Assembly (NCBI GenBank): GCA_963800065.1
Contig: CAWCZO010000008.1
Coordinates: 558,001 to 622,000, forward strand
Length of the DNA stretch: 64,000 bases
DNA from: CAWJFJ01 sp963800065
GTDB taxonomy: Bacteria > Actinomycetota > Acidimicrobiia > Acidimicrobiales > UBA8190
Reading direction: 5' to 3'
Part shown: positions 42,421 through 51,308 of the stretch, piece by piece
Layout of the letters: every line of letters starts with the position of its first letter
Numbering within the stretch: position 1 is the first letter of the stretch
Translations under genes and position numbers: made by a program
Notes under the pieces: generated by a model
What the model was told of the DNA's origin: nothing
Seen by the model: only the letters and a program-made list of their open reading frames with translations
Databases searched by the model: none

Positions 42421-43052
42421 TGGACGGTGGGAGACGGACGGGGGCGACGGCCGACCGGATCCTGGACGCCGCCCTCGTCTCCTTCGGGTCCCGCGGCTAC
42501 GAGGCGACCTCCCTCGACGCGCTGGCCGAGGGTCTCGGGATGCGCAAGCAGTCCATCTTGTACTGGTTCTCCTCCAAGGACGTTCTCCTCGAGGCCTTGA
42601 TCGACCGCTCGGCCGCCGAATTGGCCGGGGCCCTGGAGGCGTCGCTGGCCCGGGCCGGGGGCGGCTGGGCCCGCATCGAGGCCGTGGTCCGGTCGGTGTT
42701 CCGCCTGGCCGCTCGCCGTCCCGAGCTGCTCGGACTGGTCCGCGAGGTGGGGCGTCTGGGACCGCCGGCAGCCACCCGACTGACCCTGGCCCTCGACCCG
42801 CTCCTGCGTCGGGCCTCGGCCTTTCTCGAGGCCGAGATGGATGCCGGCACCGTGCGCCGGCACGAGCCGCGCCTTCTCCTCCTGGCCATCTACTCGACCG
42901 TCATCGGGATGGTCACCGAGGTCGAGGTCCTCCGAGCACTGGGGGAGGAGCCGTCGGCCCGTTCGCTCGTCCGCCGGCGCCAGGAGATCCTGAGCCTGCT
43001 GCGCTCGGCTCTCCTGGTGGAGAGCGCCTCCCGGGGGGACCACGCCGCGTAG
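42420..43052 (+). CDS. TetR family transcriptional regulator
   Basis: A 210-residue repressor. Residues 12-58 form the helix-turn-helix domain (RILDAALVSFGSRGYEATSLDALAEGLGMRKQSILYWFSSKDVLLEALI). The all-helical ligand domain follows, containing RRPELLGLVREVGRLGP. It is divergent from the four-gene lipid operon with a 16-bp palindrome between them, so an acyl-CoA or fatty-acid ligand is a fair guess. No other in-frame start fits, so ATG 42420 is kept even though it has no leader for a ribosome binding site. Confidence 0.9.
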   Translation: MDGGRRTGATADRILDAALVSFGSRGYEATSLDALAEGLGMRKQSILYWFSSKDVLLEALIDRSAAELAGALEASLARAGGGWARIEAVVRSVFRLAARRPELLGLVREVGRLGPPAATRLTLALDPLLRRASAFLEAEMDAGTVRRHEPRLLLLAIYSTVIGMVTEVEVLRALGEEPSARSLVRRRQEILSLLRSALLVESASRGDHAA

Positions 43053-43095
43053 GCGACCGTCCCCGCCGGACCGTCGTCGGGCTGTCGGCGACCGT

Positions 43096-43980
43096 TTACG
43101 TACCCGGTTGCCGCGGCCGAACCTGCCCGGGCGGCGTGTAGCGCTTGTTGGGCGACGGCCCCGTGGGCTCGGGCTGTTTCTTCGCCTTCCGGCCGCCCCT
43201 GGTGCGGGCCGACAGGCGATCGGCCCGGACCCGCCGGCGCGCCTCGGCGGCGTCGCGTCCCCGGACGGCCGGGTCGGGTCGGGTGCGCACCGGGCTCCCC
43301 GTCAGGGTGGCGAGCTCCCTCTGCCACTTGAGCACCCGGAAGATCATCCAGACTCCGAGAGCCCAGAAGGGGAGGGCGAAGGGAAAGCCCATGGAGGTGC
43401 CGAGGAAGAGTAGGGCGAAGGCCACGAAGGAGCGGCGGCGGTTCCAGGCGGCGAGCGCCACGATGGCCGAGAGCAGTACCCGGGCGCCGCCTTCGAAGAA
43501 GACGATGAAGCCCGTGCTCTCGTGACCCTTGGCGTGCAGGGCCGGGTCGAAGTGCACGGCCCCCACCGTGAGCAGGATCCCCACCACCAGTCCCAGACCG
43601 GCCGTGGCGTAGGCCAGGACCTGTTCACGGTCGTCGATCTTCTTGATGATCAGGGTGAGCTCTTCCTTGGACATCCCCGACGGAGCGCCGCGTGGCTGTC
43701 GCGGTGCGGGCGGCTTCGAGAAGGCGTCGCGGATCCTGCCGCCCGGTGACGACACGGCCGTGCCGGGGGCCAGAACCTCGTCCGGGGCCACCACGCCGTC
43801 CCCGGCTCCGCCTCCCGTGGTCCGGCCTCCCCGGGCCGGAGGTGCCGGTGCCGGTTTCGGCGCTTTCGGCTCACGCTGCAGGTTGGGGAGCGAGGCCAGC
43901 ACACGTTGACCGATCGTCAGCCGGGGGACGTCGCCGTCCCGACCGAGGTCGTCGTCGCCGCTGTCGCCGTTCTCGCTCAC
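43096..43980 (-). CDS. four-segment membrane protein with disordered ends
   Basis: A 294-residue protein. Residues 1-110 are acidic, then Pro/Gly-rich (SENGDSGDDDLGRDGD, PKAPKPAPAPPARGG). SKEELTLIIKKIDDREQVLAYA leads into about four membrane segments (VLAYATAGLGLVVGILLTVG, GARVLLSAIVALAAW, FVAFALLFLGTSMGFPFAL, FWALGVWMIFRVL), and the C-terminal ~75 residues are Arg/Lys-rich. GTG 43980 is chosen because the longer frame is the shadow of the VOC gene. The family is not recognised; similar proteins are common in actinobacterial genomes. Confidence 0.7.
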   Translation of the reverse strand: MSENGDSGDDDLGRDGDVPRLTIGQRVLASLPNLQREPKAPKPAPAPPARGGRTTGGGAGDGVVAPDEVLAPGTAVSSPGGRIRDAFSKPPAPRQPRGAPSGMSKEELTLIIKKIDDREQVLAYATAGLGLVVGILLTVGAVHFDPALHAKGHESTGFIVFFEGGARVLLSAIVALAAWNRRRSFVAFALLFLGTSMGFPFALPFWALGVWMIFRVLKWQRELATLTGSPVRTRPDPAVRGRDAAEARRRVRADRLSARTRGGRKAKKQPEPTGPSPNKRYTPPGQVRPRQPGT

Positions 43981-44065
43981 CCTCGTCAGCGTAGTCAGCA
44001 CCACTGCACCGGCCCCACGCGCCGGCCCTCCCGGACGGGCCACCGGCGTCGCCCGGGGGAGTCGT

Positions 44066-44983
44066 TCAGCCGGGCCCGTCGATGCCGGGCCCCCGCAGGA
44101 CGAGCCCGGTCCCGAGGTTGTCCTCCGGGGCCACCACCTGAACCCACCCCGGTCCGGGCAGCACGCCGGCCGCCGCTGGCCCCGACCGGTCGTCGGTGAC
44201 GGCGGCGCCGGACGAATCAGGGGTTCCCGGCGGCCGGGGCAGTTCGAAGGCCAGATGATGGACCCGGCCCGGTCGGGCGCCGAGCCACGTCCGTAGGGCC
44301 GATGTGGCGTCCGCATCGGGCGTGGGGCTCACGAGGCGCAGAGCGAGCGGACCGCCCCAGGCCACGTCGACGTACACCCAGGTGCCGTCGGGTCCGACGG
44401 AGGGCTCCGTGATCTCGCCGCCGAGCAGGACGTGGAAGAGACCCAGTGCGGCATCGAGATGGCGCACGGCGTGGGTGACGTGGCGGAGAGAGGCGGCCGG
44501 GCCCGACCGTCCGGTGGGGAACCCTTCGGGCGGCGGAGATGTCCACTCGAATTCGGCCTGGGCCAGTTGGACGACGACGCCGGTGGCCTGTCGGGGATGG
44601 AGGAAGGCCTCTCTCCACTGGGGATCGTCCAACCGCACTCCGATGGGATCGAATCCGGCGCCGCTGACACGGTCAAGGACGGCGCCGATGTCGGGGACCT
44701 TGAAGGTCAGGTGATGGGGCCCGGGTCCACTGTGGTCCAGGAAACGCTGGAGGAACGGGTTCGATTCCGGATCCCACGGCTGCAGGACCTCGACCTTGGC
44801 CCCGTTGTCGTAGCGGAGCTGGGCAGGGCTGAATCCGCTGTTCACGCCGCCCGAGTGCCACGTCCCGCCCAACTGATGGACGTAGCGCGGCCAGGCGTCG
44901 GTCCATCGTTCGACGGCGATGGCGACGTGATCGAGCACGGCCGTGGCGGTGCCGTCGTCGGGCGACGGGGAGGGAGAGCTCAT
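44066..44983 (-). CDS. VOC (glyoxalase/bleomycin resistance-like) superfamily protein
   Basis: A 305-residue protein with two VOC modules. The first begins AVLDHVAIAVERW and continues to GPGPHHLTFKVPDIGAVLDR and GVVVQLAQAEFE, giving His, His and Glu as possible metal ligands. The second begins SLRHVTHAVRHLDAALGLFHVLLGG and ends with VHHLAFELPRPPG. Methylmalonyl-CoA epimerase, dioxygenases and resistance proteins share this fold, so the function is open. The start is ATG 44983. It is divergent from the amidase gene, and the long frame upstream of it is a shadow. Confidence 0.82.
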   Translation of the reverse strand: MSSPSPSPDDGTATAVLDHVAIAVERWTDAWPRYVHQLGGTWHSGGVNSGFSPAQLRYDNGAKVEVLQPWDPESNPFLQRFLDHSGPGPHHLTFKVPDIGAVLDRVSGAGFDPIGVRLDDPQWREAFLHPRQATGVVVQLAQAEFEWTSPPPEGFPTGRSGPAASLRHVTHAVRHLDAALGLFHVLLGGEITEPSVGPDGTWVYVDVAWGGPLALRLVSPTPDADATSALRTWLGARPGRVHHLAFELPRPPGTPDSSGAAVTDDRSGPAAAGVLPGPGWVQVVAPEDNLGTGLVLRGPGIDGPG

Positions 44984-45068
44984 CGACTCCAGGTTGCCGC
45001 CTGGGTTCCGGCCCTGTCGACCCGGTCGTTCACGACGCCGGGGACCGAACCGTGCTACGCGTGAGCGC

Positions 45069-46481
45069 ATGGACTTTCGCCGCGTGACCGTGACCGCCCT
45101 GGCCGATGACGTCCGGTCCGGTCGCACCGGGGCCAGGGAGCTGGTGTCCCACGCTCTGGCGCGGATCGACACGCTCAACGAAACGGTGAACGCCTTCGTG
45201 GCGGTGGACGAGACGACGGCACTGGAGGCCGCCGCGCAGATCGACGACATGGTGGCGGCCGGACGAGATCCCGGGCCGTTGGCCGGAATCCCCATCGGTG
45301 TGAAGGACCTGGAGGACGCGGCCGGGTTCGTGACGTCGCACGGCTCGCCCGTCTTCGCCGGCGGCGCGGCCGCCGCCGCCGACTCGTCTCTGGTGGCGCG
45401 GCTCAAAGCGGCGGGCTGCGTCGTGATCGGGAAGACGAACACGCCGGAGCTCGGGTGGAAGGGCGACACCGACAACACCGTCTTCGGCCCGACCCGCAAT
45501 CCGTGGAACCTCGACCACAGTCCGGGTGGGTCCTCCGGGGGCAGCGCCGCCGCCATCGCCTCGGGCATGGTCCCGCTGGCCACCGGTTCCGACGGTGGGG
45601 GGTCCATCCGTATCCCCTCGTCGTGCTGCGGCCTGAGCGGCATGAAGCCGTCGCTCGGCCGCGTCCCGTCGGGTGGTTCCGAACCGCCCGACTGGCAGAA
45701 CCTGTCCACCAGAGGGCCCATGGCCCGCCGCCTCTCCGACGTGGTCGCCGCGCTCGACGTCGTGGTGGGTCCCGACCCCACCGACCTCCGGTCGCTCCCA
45801 CGTCCGGAGGCCTCGTGGCCCGCCGCCCTGGACGACGCCCAGATGCCGGTTCGGGTGGCCTGGTCCCCGACCCTCGGTTACGCGCCGCTCGACGAGGAGG
45901 TCCGCCAGGTCTGCGGGCGCGCCGTGGCGACGCTCGAGTCGCTGGGCGTCGAAGTGGTGGAGATCGAAGCCGTCTTCGACGAGGACCCCGTGAGGGACTG
46001 GCTCACGCTGGCCGCCGCCTACAACCTGCGCACGCTCGCTCCCTACCGCGGGACCGAGATGTGGCAACGCATCGACCCTCTCCTGGCCGCCTCGATGGAC
46101 TGGGCATCGGAACACCTGAGCGTGGTCGAAGTCGTCCGCGCCGAGGACGCCTGCCACCGACTGAACGCCAGGCTGGTGGAGCTGTTCCGCGATGTCCGTC
46201 TGCTCGTCACACCCACCTGCGCCGCCCTGCCACCCCCGCGAGCCCTCGAAGCCTCCGGGATGATCAACGGTGTGGTGGACGCCAACTGGGTGCGGTTCAC
46301 CTATCCGTTCAACATGACACGTTCGCCGGCGGCGACGGTCTGTGCCGGGTTGAGCAGCGACGGTCTCCCCGTCGGGGTTCAGCTGGTGGGTCCCCAGCAC
46401 GCCGACCTGGTCGTCATCCGGTCGGCCGCCGCGCTGGAGGCCGCCATCGGTTTCGACGAGCTCGCCCCGGTCGGGGCGTGA
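45069..46481 (+). CDS. amidase-signature family hydrolase
   Basis: A 470-residue hydrolase of the amidase-signature family. The Ser-cisSer-Lys triad is present: Lys79 (GVKDLED), the cis-Ser in SPGGSSGGSAAA (155/156), and Ser179 in GSDGGGSIRIP. The length is typical. It hydrolyses amides of unknown identity; GatA is unlikely because gatB/gatC are absent and the C-terminus matches stand-alone amidases. ATG 45069 is chosen over a longer frame that overlaps the divergent VOC gene. It is the last gene before tRNA-Val(CAC). Confidence 0.9.
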   Translation: MDFRRVTVTALADDVRSGRTGARELVSHALARIDTLNETVNAFVAVDETTALEAAAQIDDMVAAGRDPGPLAGIPIGVKDLEDAAGFVTSHGSPVFAGGAAAAADSSLVARLKAAGCVVIGKTNTPELGWKGDTDNTVFGPTRNPWNLDHSPGGSSGGSAAAIASGMVPLATGSDGGGSIRIPSSCCGLSGMKPSLGRVPSGGSEPPDWQNLSTRGPMARRLSDVVAALDVVVGPDPTDLRSLPRPEASWPAALDDAQMPVRVAWSPTLGYAPLDEEVRQVCGRAVATLESLGVEVVEIEAVFDEDPVRDWLTLAAAYNLRTLAPYRGTEMWQRIDPLLAASMDWASEHLSVVEVVRAEDACHRLNARLVELFRDVRLLVTPTCAALPPPRALEASGMINGVVDANWVRFTYPFNMTRSPAATVCAGLSSDGLPVGVQLVGPQHADLVVIRSAAALEAAIGFDELAPVGA

Positions 46482-46564
46482 GGCACCGTATGCCGGTCGT
46501 GACATAATCCCAGGGGCGGTACGGGCAGCCGACCGGCGACGACGGACCGTCGGAACAAAGTTGC

Positions 46565-46638
46565 GGGCGCATAGCTCAGCTGGTTAGAGCGCAGCCTTCA
46601 CACGGCTGAGGTCGGGGGTTCGAGTCCCTCTGCGCCCA
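46565..46638 (+). tRNA. tRNA-Val (CAC)
   Basis: A 74-nt cloverleaf with acceptor arms GGGCGCA and TGCGCCC, a D arm with AGCTCAGCTGGTTAGAGC, the anticodon stem CAGCC/GGCTG around TTCACAC (anticodon CAC), and a T arm GGGGTTCGAGTCCCT. CCA is encoded at 46639-46641. Its 3' end is partly repeated beyond the adjacent IS element (47931-47970). Confidence 0.95.
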
Positions 46639-46647
46639 CCATTGTCA

Positions 46648-46667
46648 TGTGTCAAGTCATCGGCGAA
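46648..46667 (+). repeat. orphan copy of the IS481-type inverted repeat
   Basis: TGTGTCAAGTCATCGGCGAA matches the left terminal repeat of the neighbouring IS at 19 of 20 positions and has the same orientation. It lies 34 bp (start to start) outside the element, directly after the tRNA. It may be the scar of an earlier, lost copy or of a nested event. Confidence 0.6.
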
Positions 46668-46678
46668 TGACTTGTCCA

Positions 46679-47894
46679 TGATGTGTCAAGACATCGGCGA
46701 ACTCCAGCCGAGAGTCTGTGGGTGGTAGTCGAGGGCCGGATCGAGGGTCAGTTCCCGCAGCACAACGCCGTCCTCTGACACCACCCGGACCTCGGCATCG
46801 GCGATGAAGAGCACCACGGGTTCGCCGGCGAACCTCGCTCCCATGCCGATGTGGCGGAGCCTGGACTGGTAGCGCACGGTGAGCTTGCCGCAGCCGTCCA
46901 CCACGTCGTGGCGGACGCGGAAGTGCCCACCGGGGCCGCCCACGGGATGGGCCTTGACCCTGGCGTCATAGGCGTCTCTCGGGGTGCGTCGGCCGAGAGA
47001 GCGATGGGGACGCTCGGCGTTGTAGTAGGCGACGAAGCGGTCGATCTGGACCTGGAGCTGGGCCAGGGTTCGGGCCCGGGGCTGCTTGGCCAGGTATTTC
47101 TTGAGCGTCTGGTGGAACCTCTCGACCTTCCCGCAGGTCTGGGGATGGTAGGGACTGGAGTGCTTGAAGACGACCCCGAGACCCTCGAGCTTGGTCTCGA
47201 GGGCCACCTTCCCGCCCCGGTATCTCGCCGTGTACACGCAGCCGTTGTCGGTGAGGAAAGAAGCGGGGACGCCATAGATCTCGGTCGTGTCCTCGAAGAC
47301 CTGCACCACGTCCACCGCCTTCACCACCTCCAGAGCCACCGAGGCCAGGCACAGCCGGCTGTGGTCGTCGATGATGTTCACGATCTCGGTGTATCTCCCA
47401 CCGGCGATGGCCCAGTGGGTGACGTCGCTCTGCCAACACTCGTTGGGCAGCTCGGCCTCGAACCTGATGAACGAGGACCGGGGCCTCTTCTGGGGCTGGG
47501 GCACGATGCAGCCCCGCCGCCGCAGGATCCGTTGGATGGTGCTCGCCGAGGGGGAGGCGCCGTAGTGGCGCTCCAGGTGGGCGTGGATGGTCTGCGCTCC
47601 GGCGTCGAGGCCTTCCTCGGCCAGCTGCTTGCGCAGCAGCACGATCTCGTTCTCGACCTCGGCCCCGAAGGCGGAGGGCGAGGTATGAGGCCGCTTCGAG
47701 CGAGGGACGAGGCCCACCTCCCCCTCCGCCCGGTAGCGCTCGAGCAGCCGGTAGATCCAGCTGAAGTGGACCCCGTGGGTGGCGGCCAGCTCGAGGACGG
47801 GCCGCCCCTCCCGCAGATGTGCCTCGACCAGGAACCGGGCCTTGTCCACAAGCGAACCTCCCACCTCGGGTTTCGCCTATGTCTTGACACATCA
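46679..47894 (-). mobile_element. IS481-family insertion sequence, 1216 bp
   Basis: A complete-looking element: one transposase gene bounded by 23-bp terminal inverted repeats at 46679-46701 and 47872-47894 that differ at one position (core TGTGTCAAGACAT.GGCGAA). It is inserted 38 bp after tRNA-Val(CAC). No convincing target duplication was found at the two ends. It marks the left edge of the accessory region. Confidence 0.85.
46686..47849 (-). CDS. IS481-family transposase
   Basis: A 387-residue transposase. The N-terminal helix-turn-helix (VLELAATHGVHFSWIYRLLERY) recognises the ends. A second helical region follows, and then an RNase H-like integrase core with the DDE triad in CWQSDVTHWAI, ASFLTDNGCVY and GKVERFHQTLK. 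The C-terminal ~80 residues form a small beta domain. GTG 47849 is chosen because GGGAGG lies 6 bp upstream; an alternative GTG is at 47864. The frame is intact, so the element may still be active. Confidence 0.92.
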   Translation of the reverse strand: MDKARFLVEAHLREGRPVLELAATHGVHFSWIYRLLERYRAEGEVGLVPRSKRPHTSPSAFGAEVENEIVLLRKQLAEEGLDAGAQTIHAHLERHYGASPSASTIQRILRRRGCIVPQPQKRPRSSFIRFEAELPNECWQSDVTHWAIAGGRYTEIVNIIDDHSRLCLASVALEVVKAVDVVQVFEDTTEIYGVPASFLTDNGCVYTARYRGGKVALETKLEGLGVVFKHSSPYHPQTCGKVERFHQTLKKYLAKQPRARTLAQLQVQIDRFVAYYNAERPHRSLGRRTPRDAYDARVKAHPVGGPGGHFRVRHDVVDGCGKLTVRYQSRLRHIGMGARFAGEPVVLFIADAEVRVVSEDGVVLRELTLDPALDYHPQTLGWSSPMS

Positions 47895-47905
47895 GTGAGC
47901 CCGCC

Positions 47906-47930
47906 TTCGCTTATGTCCTGGTTTCAGACA
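47906..47930. repeat. possible end of a lost IS element
   Basis: Read on the reverse strand this begins TGTCTGAAACCAGGACATAA and ends GCGAA, which resembles an IS terminal repeat (a TGT start and the same GCGAA ending as the neighbouring IS481 repeat) but differs in the middle. It lies 11 bp outside the right end of the IS and just before the tRNA-end repeats. It is a weak but plausible remnant. Confidence 0.35.
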
Positions 47931-47970
47931 CCTCAGCGCCCACCACCTCAGCGCCCACCTCTGCGCCCAC
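47931..47970 (+). repeat. three tandem copies of the tRNA-Val 3' end
   Basis: CCTCAGCGCCCACC, CCTCAGCGCCCACC and CCTCTGCGCCCAC follow one another. The third is identical to 13 bases of the tRNA-Val(CAC) 3' end (46626-46638). Such duplications are typical of attachment sites where an element integrates at a tRNA 3' end. Confidence 0.7.
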
Positions 47971-48273
47971 TCGTTGCAAAAAACACAACCTTTCCCCTGT
48001 TCGGAGGCCACTTTTCTTGTCCCGTCGCTCAGGCAGGTTCGTTTCGTTATTCAAACCTTCCAGCCTTCATCGAGGTCCAGCCTCGACCAAGCGAGTCTTC
48101 CTGGATCTGGTCGGAACAGGCCGCGCGAATATCAATGCGGGTTCGCTCGCAAAGGCATCTTGCAGATCCCCACGCGCAACCGGCGCGTACAGCCCGGGCC
48201 ACACGAATATATATTGCGCCCGGTATCTACCAATTGCCGTGTGAGCACCTGAGCCGCGACCCTGTCGCCTCCT
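47971..48273. other. 300-bp gap, AT-richer, no supported gene
   Basis: The base composition is visibly lower in GC than to the left (runs such as GCAAAAAACACAACC). Short open frames lack start signals and family features. It is probably residue of former insertions between the tRNA-end repeats and the broken acyl-CoA synthetase. Confidence 0.4.
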
Positions 48274-49880
48274 TCACTCTCCGTCGGCGGGGGCCGTCAA
48301 GGCGAACGCCTTCGCCCACCGGTAGTCGGCCTTTCCGGTCGGCGAGCGCGTGATGGCATCGGTCGCCACGATTTGCCGTGGGACTTTGTATCCGGCCAAT
48401 TGACCTCGGCAGGAGGTGCGCAATGCCTCGCCGTCGAGTTGGCACCCCGCGCGGCTGGACCACTGCCACGACTCGCTCGCCGTAGCGTTCGTCAGGCAAC
48501 CCCACGACGACGACGTCTTCGACGTCATCGAAGTTCTTCATGACGGATTCCACCTCGTCGGGGAAGACCTTCTCCCCACCGGTGTTGATGCAGAGCGAGT
48601 CCCGACCGAGAACGACGATCGCACCATCGGCGTCGACCGTGGCCATGTCGCCCGGAAGTGCCCAACGTTTGCCTCCTGTCTCCACGAACGTGGCCGCCGT
48701 CTTCGCGACATCACCGAGATACCCGATGGGAATGTGGCCGCTCGCGCGCCAGGCGGCCCACGATGTCTGAGCCGGGGACCACTGGCCGAAGCTCGTCATC
48801 GAGGACATCGGTGATTTCGTCGATATGCAGGCGTGGCGCGCCATAGGGGTCGTCGTCGGGAGCCCGCCCACCTAGCTGCCCGGTTTCTGAGGAGCCGAAG
48901 GCATCGGCCACGATGCGGCCTGGGAGCAGCTCGGCCAAGCGACGCTTGGTCGACGGGGAGAGCACGGCGCCGCCAGAGCCCACGGCCACGAGCGACGAGA
49001 CGTCGTAGTCGTCCGGATGAGCATCGAGTTCGTTCAGGAGGGGCCGGACCATGGCGTCGCCGACCACGACGAGGATGTTCACGGCTTCTGTGCCCACCAG
49101 GTGCCAGGCCGCGGCAGGGTCGAAGCGCCCACCAGGCAGCGTCACGAGCTTCCCACCGCCGAACAGAACGGTGAACGCCAGCCAGTGGGCACTCGCATGC
49201 ATGAAGGGTGGGGCGGGAAGTGCTGTCATGCCCGGTCGCATTACCCTCGCTGCGAGCTCCTCAGGGGACCCGATGACGTTGCCGAGGTGCAGAGCGTCGC
49301 CGCCACCCATGGCGGCAAAGAAGATGTCCTCATGGCGCCACAGCACCCCCTTCGGCATGCCCGTGGTCCCGCCCGTGTAGACGCAGTAGACGTCGTCTGC
49401 CGAGCGCAACGCGAAATCCCGAGAATCCATAGCAGACGCCAGGGTGCGCTCATAGTCGTCCCCGAGCTCCGACTCGCCAGTGTCGTCGCGGACCTCGAGG
49501 AGCGTCCTGCGCTCGGGCATGGCGGCCTGGGCGTCGGTGACCGCTGGGGCGAATCGGCTATGGAAGATCAGCCCGACGAGCCCGGCATCCTGGTAGAGAT
49601 AACGGAGCTCGGAGGCGACGTACCGGTAATTGACGTTCACGGGGACGGCGCGAATCTTGAAGCAGGCGAGCATTCCCTCGAGGTACTCGGTACCATTGGC
49701 CAGCTGCAGACCAACCCGGTCACCTGGCCCGACGCCTGCGCTCAGGAGATGGTGCGCCAGCCGGTTTGCCCGACCTTCGAGCTCGGCGTAGGTGAGCCGA
49801 CGGTCGTCTGCAGCCATCGCGGCCTGATCGGCGACGACGTCAACCACGCTCTCGAAGAGGTCGGCCAAATTGAAGTCCAT
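48274..49880 (-). pseudogene. AMP-binding acyl-CoA synthetase broken by two frameshifts
   Basis: The intact version would be a ~530-residue fatty-acid-CoA ligase. Frame 1 (49880 to about 48745) has DFNLADLFESVVD, the ATP-binding VYTGGTTGMPKGVLW, and GSSETGQLGG. The sequence then continues in a second frame from SGHIPIGYLGD to NTGGEKVFPDEVE and VVVVGLPDERYGE, and in a third frame from LDGEALRTSCRGQLAGYKVPRQIV through RSPTGKADYRWA to the end. Each shift equals one extra base: near 48742-48748 (CG run) and near 48444-48456 (G run). Either it is a young pseudogene or the assembly has two indel errors. It belongs to a lipid gene group. Confidence 0.8.
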
Positions 49881-49967
49881 CCTGGCTCTCCCTTCCCGGT
49901 CGCCCCACGTTCATCTTCTTCGGCGTAGTATGGCCCGGAGGGCTGGAGTGCCGCCGGAGGGGGGCCC

Positions 49968-51305
49968 GTGGAGCACGACCAGTGCACCGTGGACAGAGCA
50001 GAGGCGTCGGGTGAGGCCGCGGCTGACGGGGGGGTACTGCCCGACTTGGCGCGCCAAGGACCACCGTCACTGGCCGAGCGTGTGGTTGCGCCATATCGCT
50101 CGGCCATGAAGTTCCTGGGGCGACGAGCGCTCGCCCGAGCCACCCTCGCCGTGCCCCGCACCCTGCGCTTTGTCACGACGACGCTGATGAGCGGCGAGGT
50201 GTGTGACGCAGTGCCGGCGCCACACCTGTCGTTGGCGTTGGCGGGCGGTGTCGCCATGGACGAGGCCTTGGTGGCCATGGCCATGGCGCCCAGCCGGTTT
50301 CCTCGCCGGGCCGACTTCGCTCGAGTGAGCGGCGAGCTCGCCGATGCCAGGCGGATGTTCTCGCGCCGGGGTTGGATCGCTCGGCCCACCTCGTATCACC
50401 GCACCCCGCCGCCCCTCACCCAAAAGGACGTCCAGATGAAACGTGGATGGGCGCTCGGCCTGCACTACGAACGGATGACCTACGACAGTGAGTTCTCGAC
50501 TCGCGCCGGCGAGTCCGGCGGCGAGCGGTGGGCGGCCTACGAGCCCAACCGCCGGGCGACCGCAACCATTCTCCGTCACAGCGGCGGGCCTCGGCCATGG
50601 GTGGTGTGCGTGCACGGGTTCTGTATGGGCTACCCCTTTATGGACTTTAGGGGCCTACACACCGCCACGCTGCATCGTGCACTTGGCCTCAACGTCGCTA
50701 TGCCTGTGCTGCCGTTGCATGGACCGCGCAAGGTCACAGTTGTGAGCGGCGAGCCTTTCCTCTCCTTTGACATGATGAATACCGTGCACGGGTTGACACA
50801 GGCAGTGTGGGACATCCGACGTCTTGTATCGTGGATCAGGGCTCAGGGAGCGACGTCGATCGGACTATACGGAGTGTCACTCGGCGCTTACGTCGTCTCC
50901 CTCCTGGCCGGGATCGAAGAAGGACTCGACGCCATCGTGGCCGGCATCCCAGTAGCGAACTTCCCGGCGCTTTTCCATGAGCACAGCCCCGTCCATATCC
51001 GAGCGCGATCGATCGAGCACCGGATCATGGGGGGCGTCGCCGAGGACGTATTCCGGGTGGTGTCACCGATGAGCTTCGAATCGAAGGTGCCGCACGACCG
51101 GCGTTACATCTTCGCTGGCTATGGTGACCGCATGGCCTTCCCGGAGCAGGCCCGCATGCTGTGGGAGCACTGGGACAAGCCGCGTATCAGCTGGTACTCA
51201 GGAAACCATGTGGGCTACTTATGGTCACGCCAGGTGGAGGCGTTCCTTGGCGAGGCGCTGGCAGCGTCCGGCCTCAGCTACACCCGCGCCGCCACTGAGG
51301 GCTGA
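49968..51305 (+). CDS. alpha/beta hydrolase family protein
   Basis: A 445-residue protein. The C-terminal half is an alpha/beta hydrolase: oxyanion HG at 216-217 (CVHGFCMGYP), the nucleophile elbow GVSLGAY with Ser304, and a late His in YSGNHVGYLW (~419). The ~190-residue N-terminal part is helical and unassigned. It probably hydrolyses an ester or lipid. GGAGGGGGG lies before GTG 49968, divergent from the broken acyl-CoA synthetase. The WS/DGAT gene starts 4 bp after the stop, which implies an operon for storage-lipid turnover. Confidence 0.83.
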   Translation: MEHDQCTVDRAEASGEAAADGGVLPDLARQGPPSLAERVVAPYRSAMKFLGRRALARATLAVPRTLRFVTTTLMSGEVCDAVPAPHLSLALAGGVAMDEALVAMAMAPSRFPRRADFARVSGELADARRMFSRRGWIARPTSYHRTPPPLTQKDVQMKRGWALGLHYERMTYDSEFSTRAGESGGERWAAYEPNRRATATILRHSGGPRPWVVCVHGFCMGYPFMDFRGLHTATLHRALGLNVAMPVLPLHGPRKVTVVSGEPFLSFDMMNTVHGLTQAVWDIRRLVSWIRAQGATSIGLYGVSLGAYVVSLLAGIEEGLDAIVAGIPVANFPALFHEHSPVHIRARSIEHRIMGGVAEDVFRVVSPMSFESKVPHDRRYIFAGYGDRMAFPEQARMLWEHWDKPRISWYSGNHVGYLWSRQVEAFLGEALAASGLSYTRAATEG

Positions 51306-51308
51306 ACG

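Noticed and set aside
45069..46481. GatA subunit of the tRNA amidotransferase
   Set aside because: There is no gatB or gatC beside it, and the C-terminal half matches stand-alone amidases.
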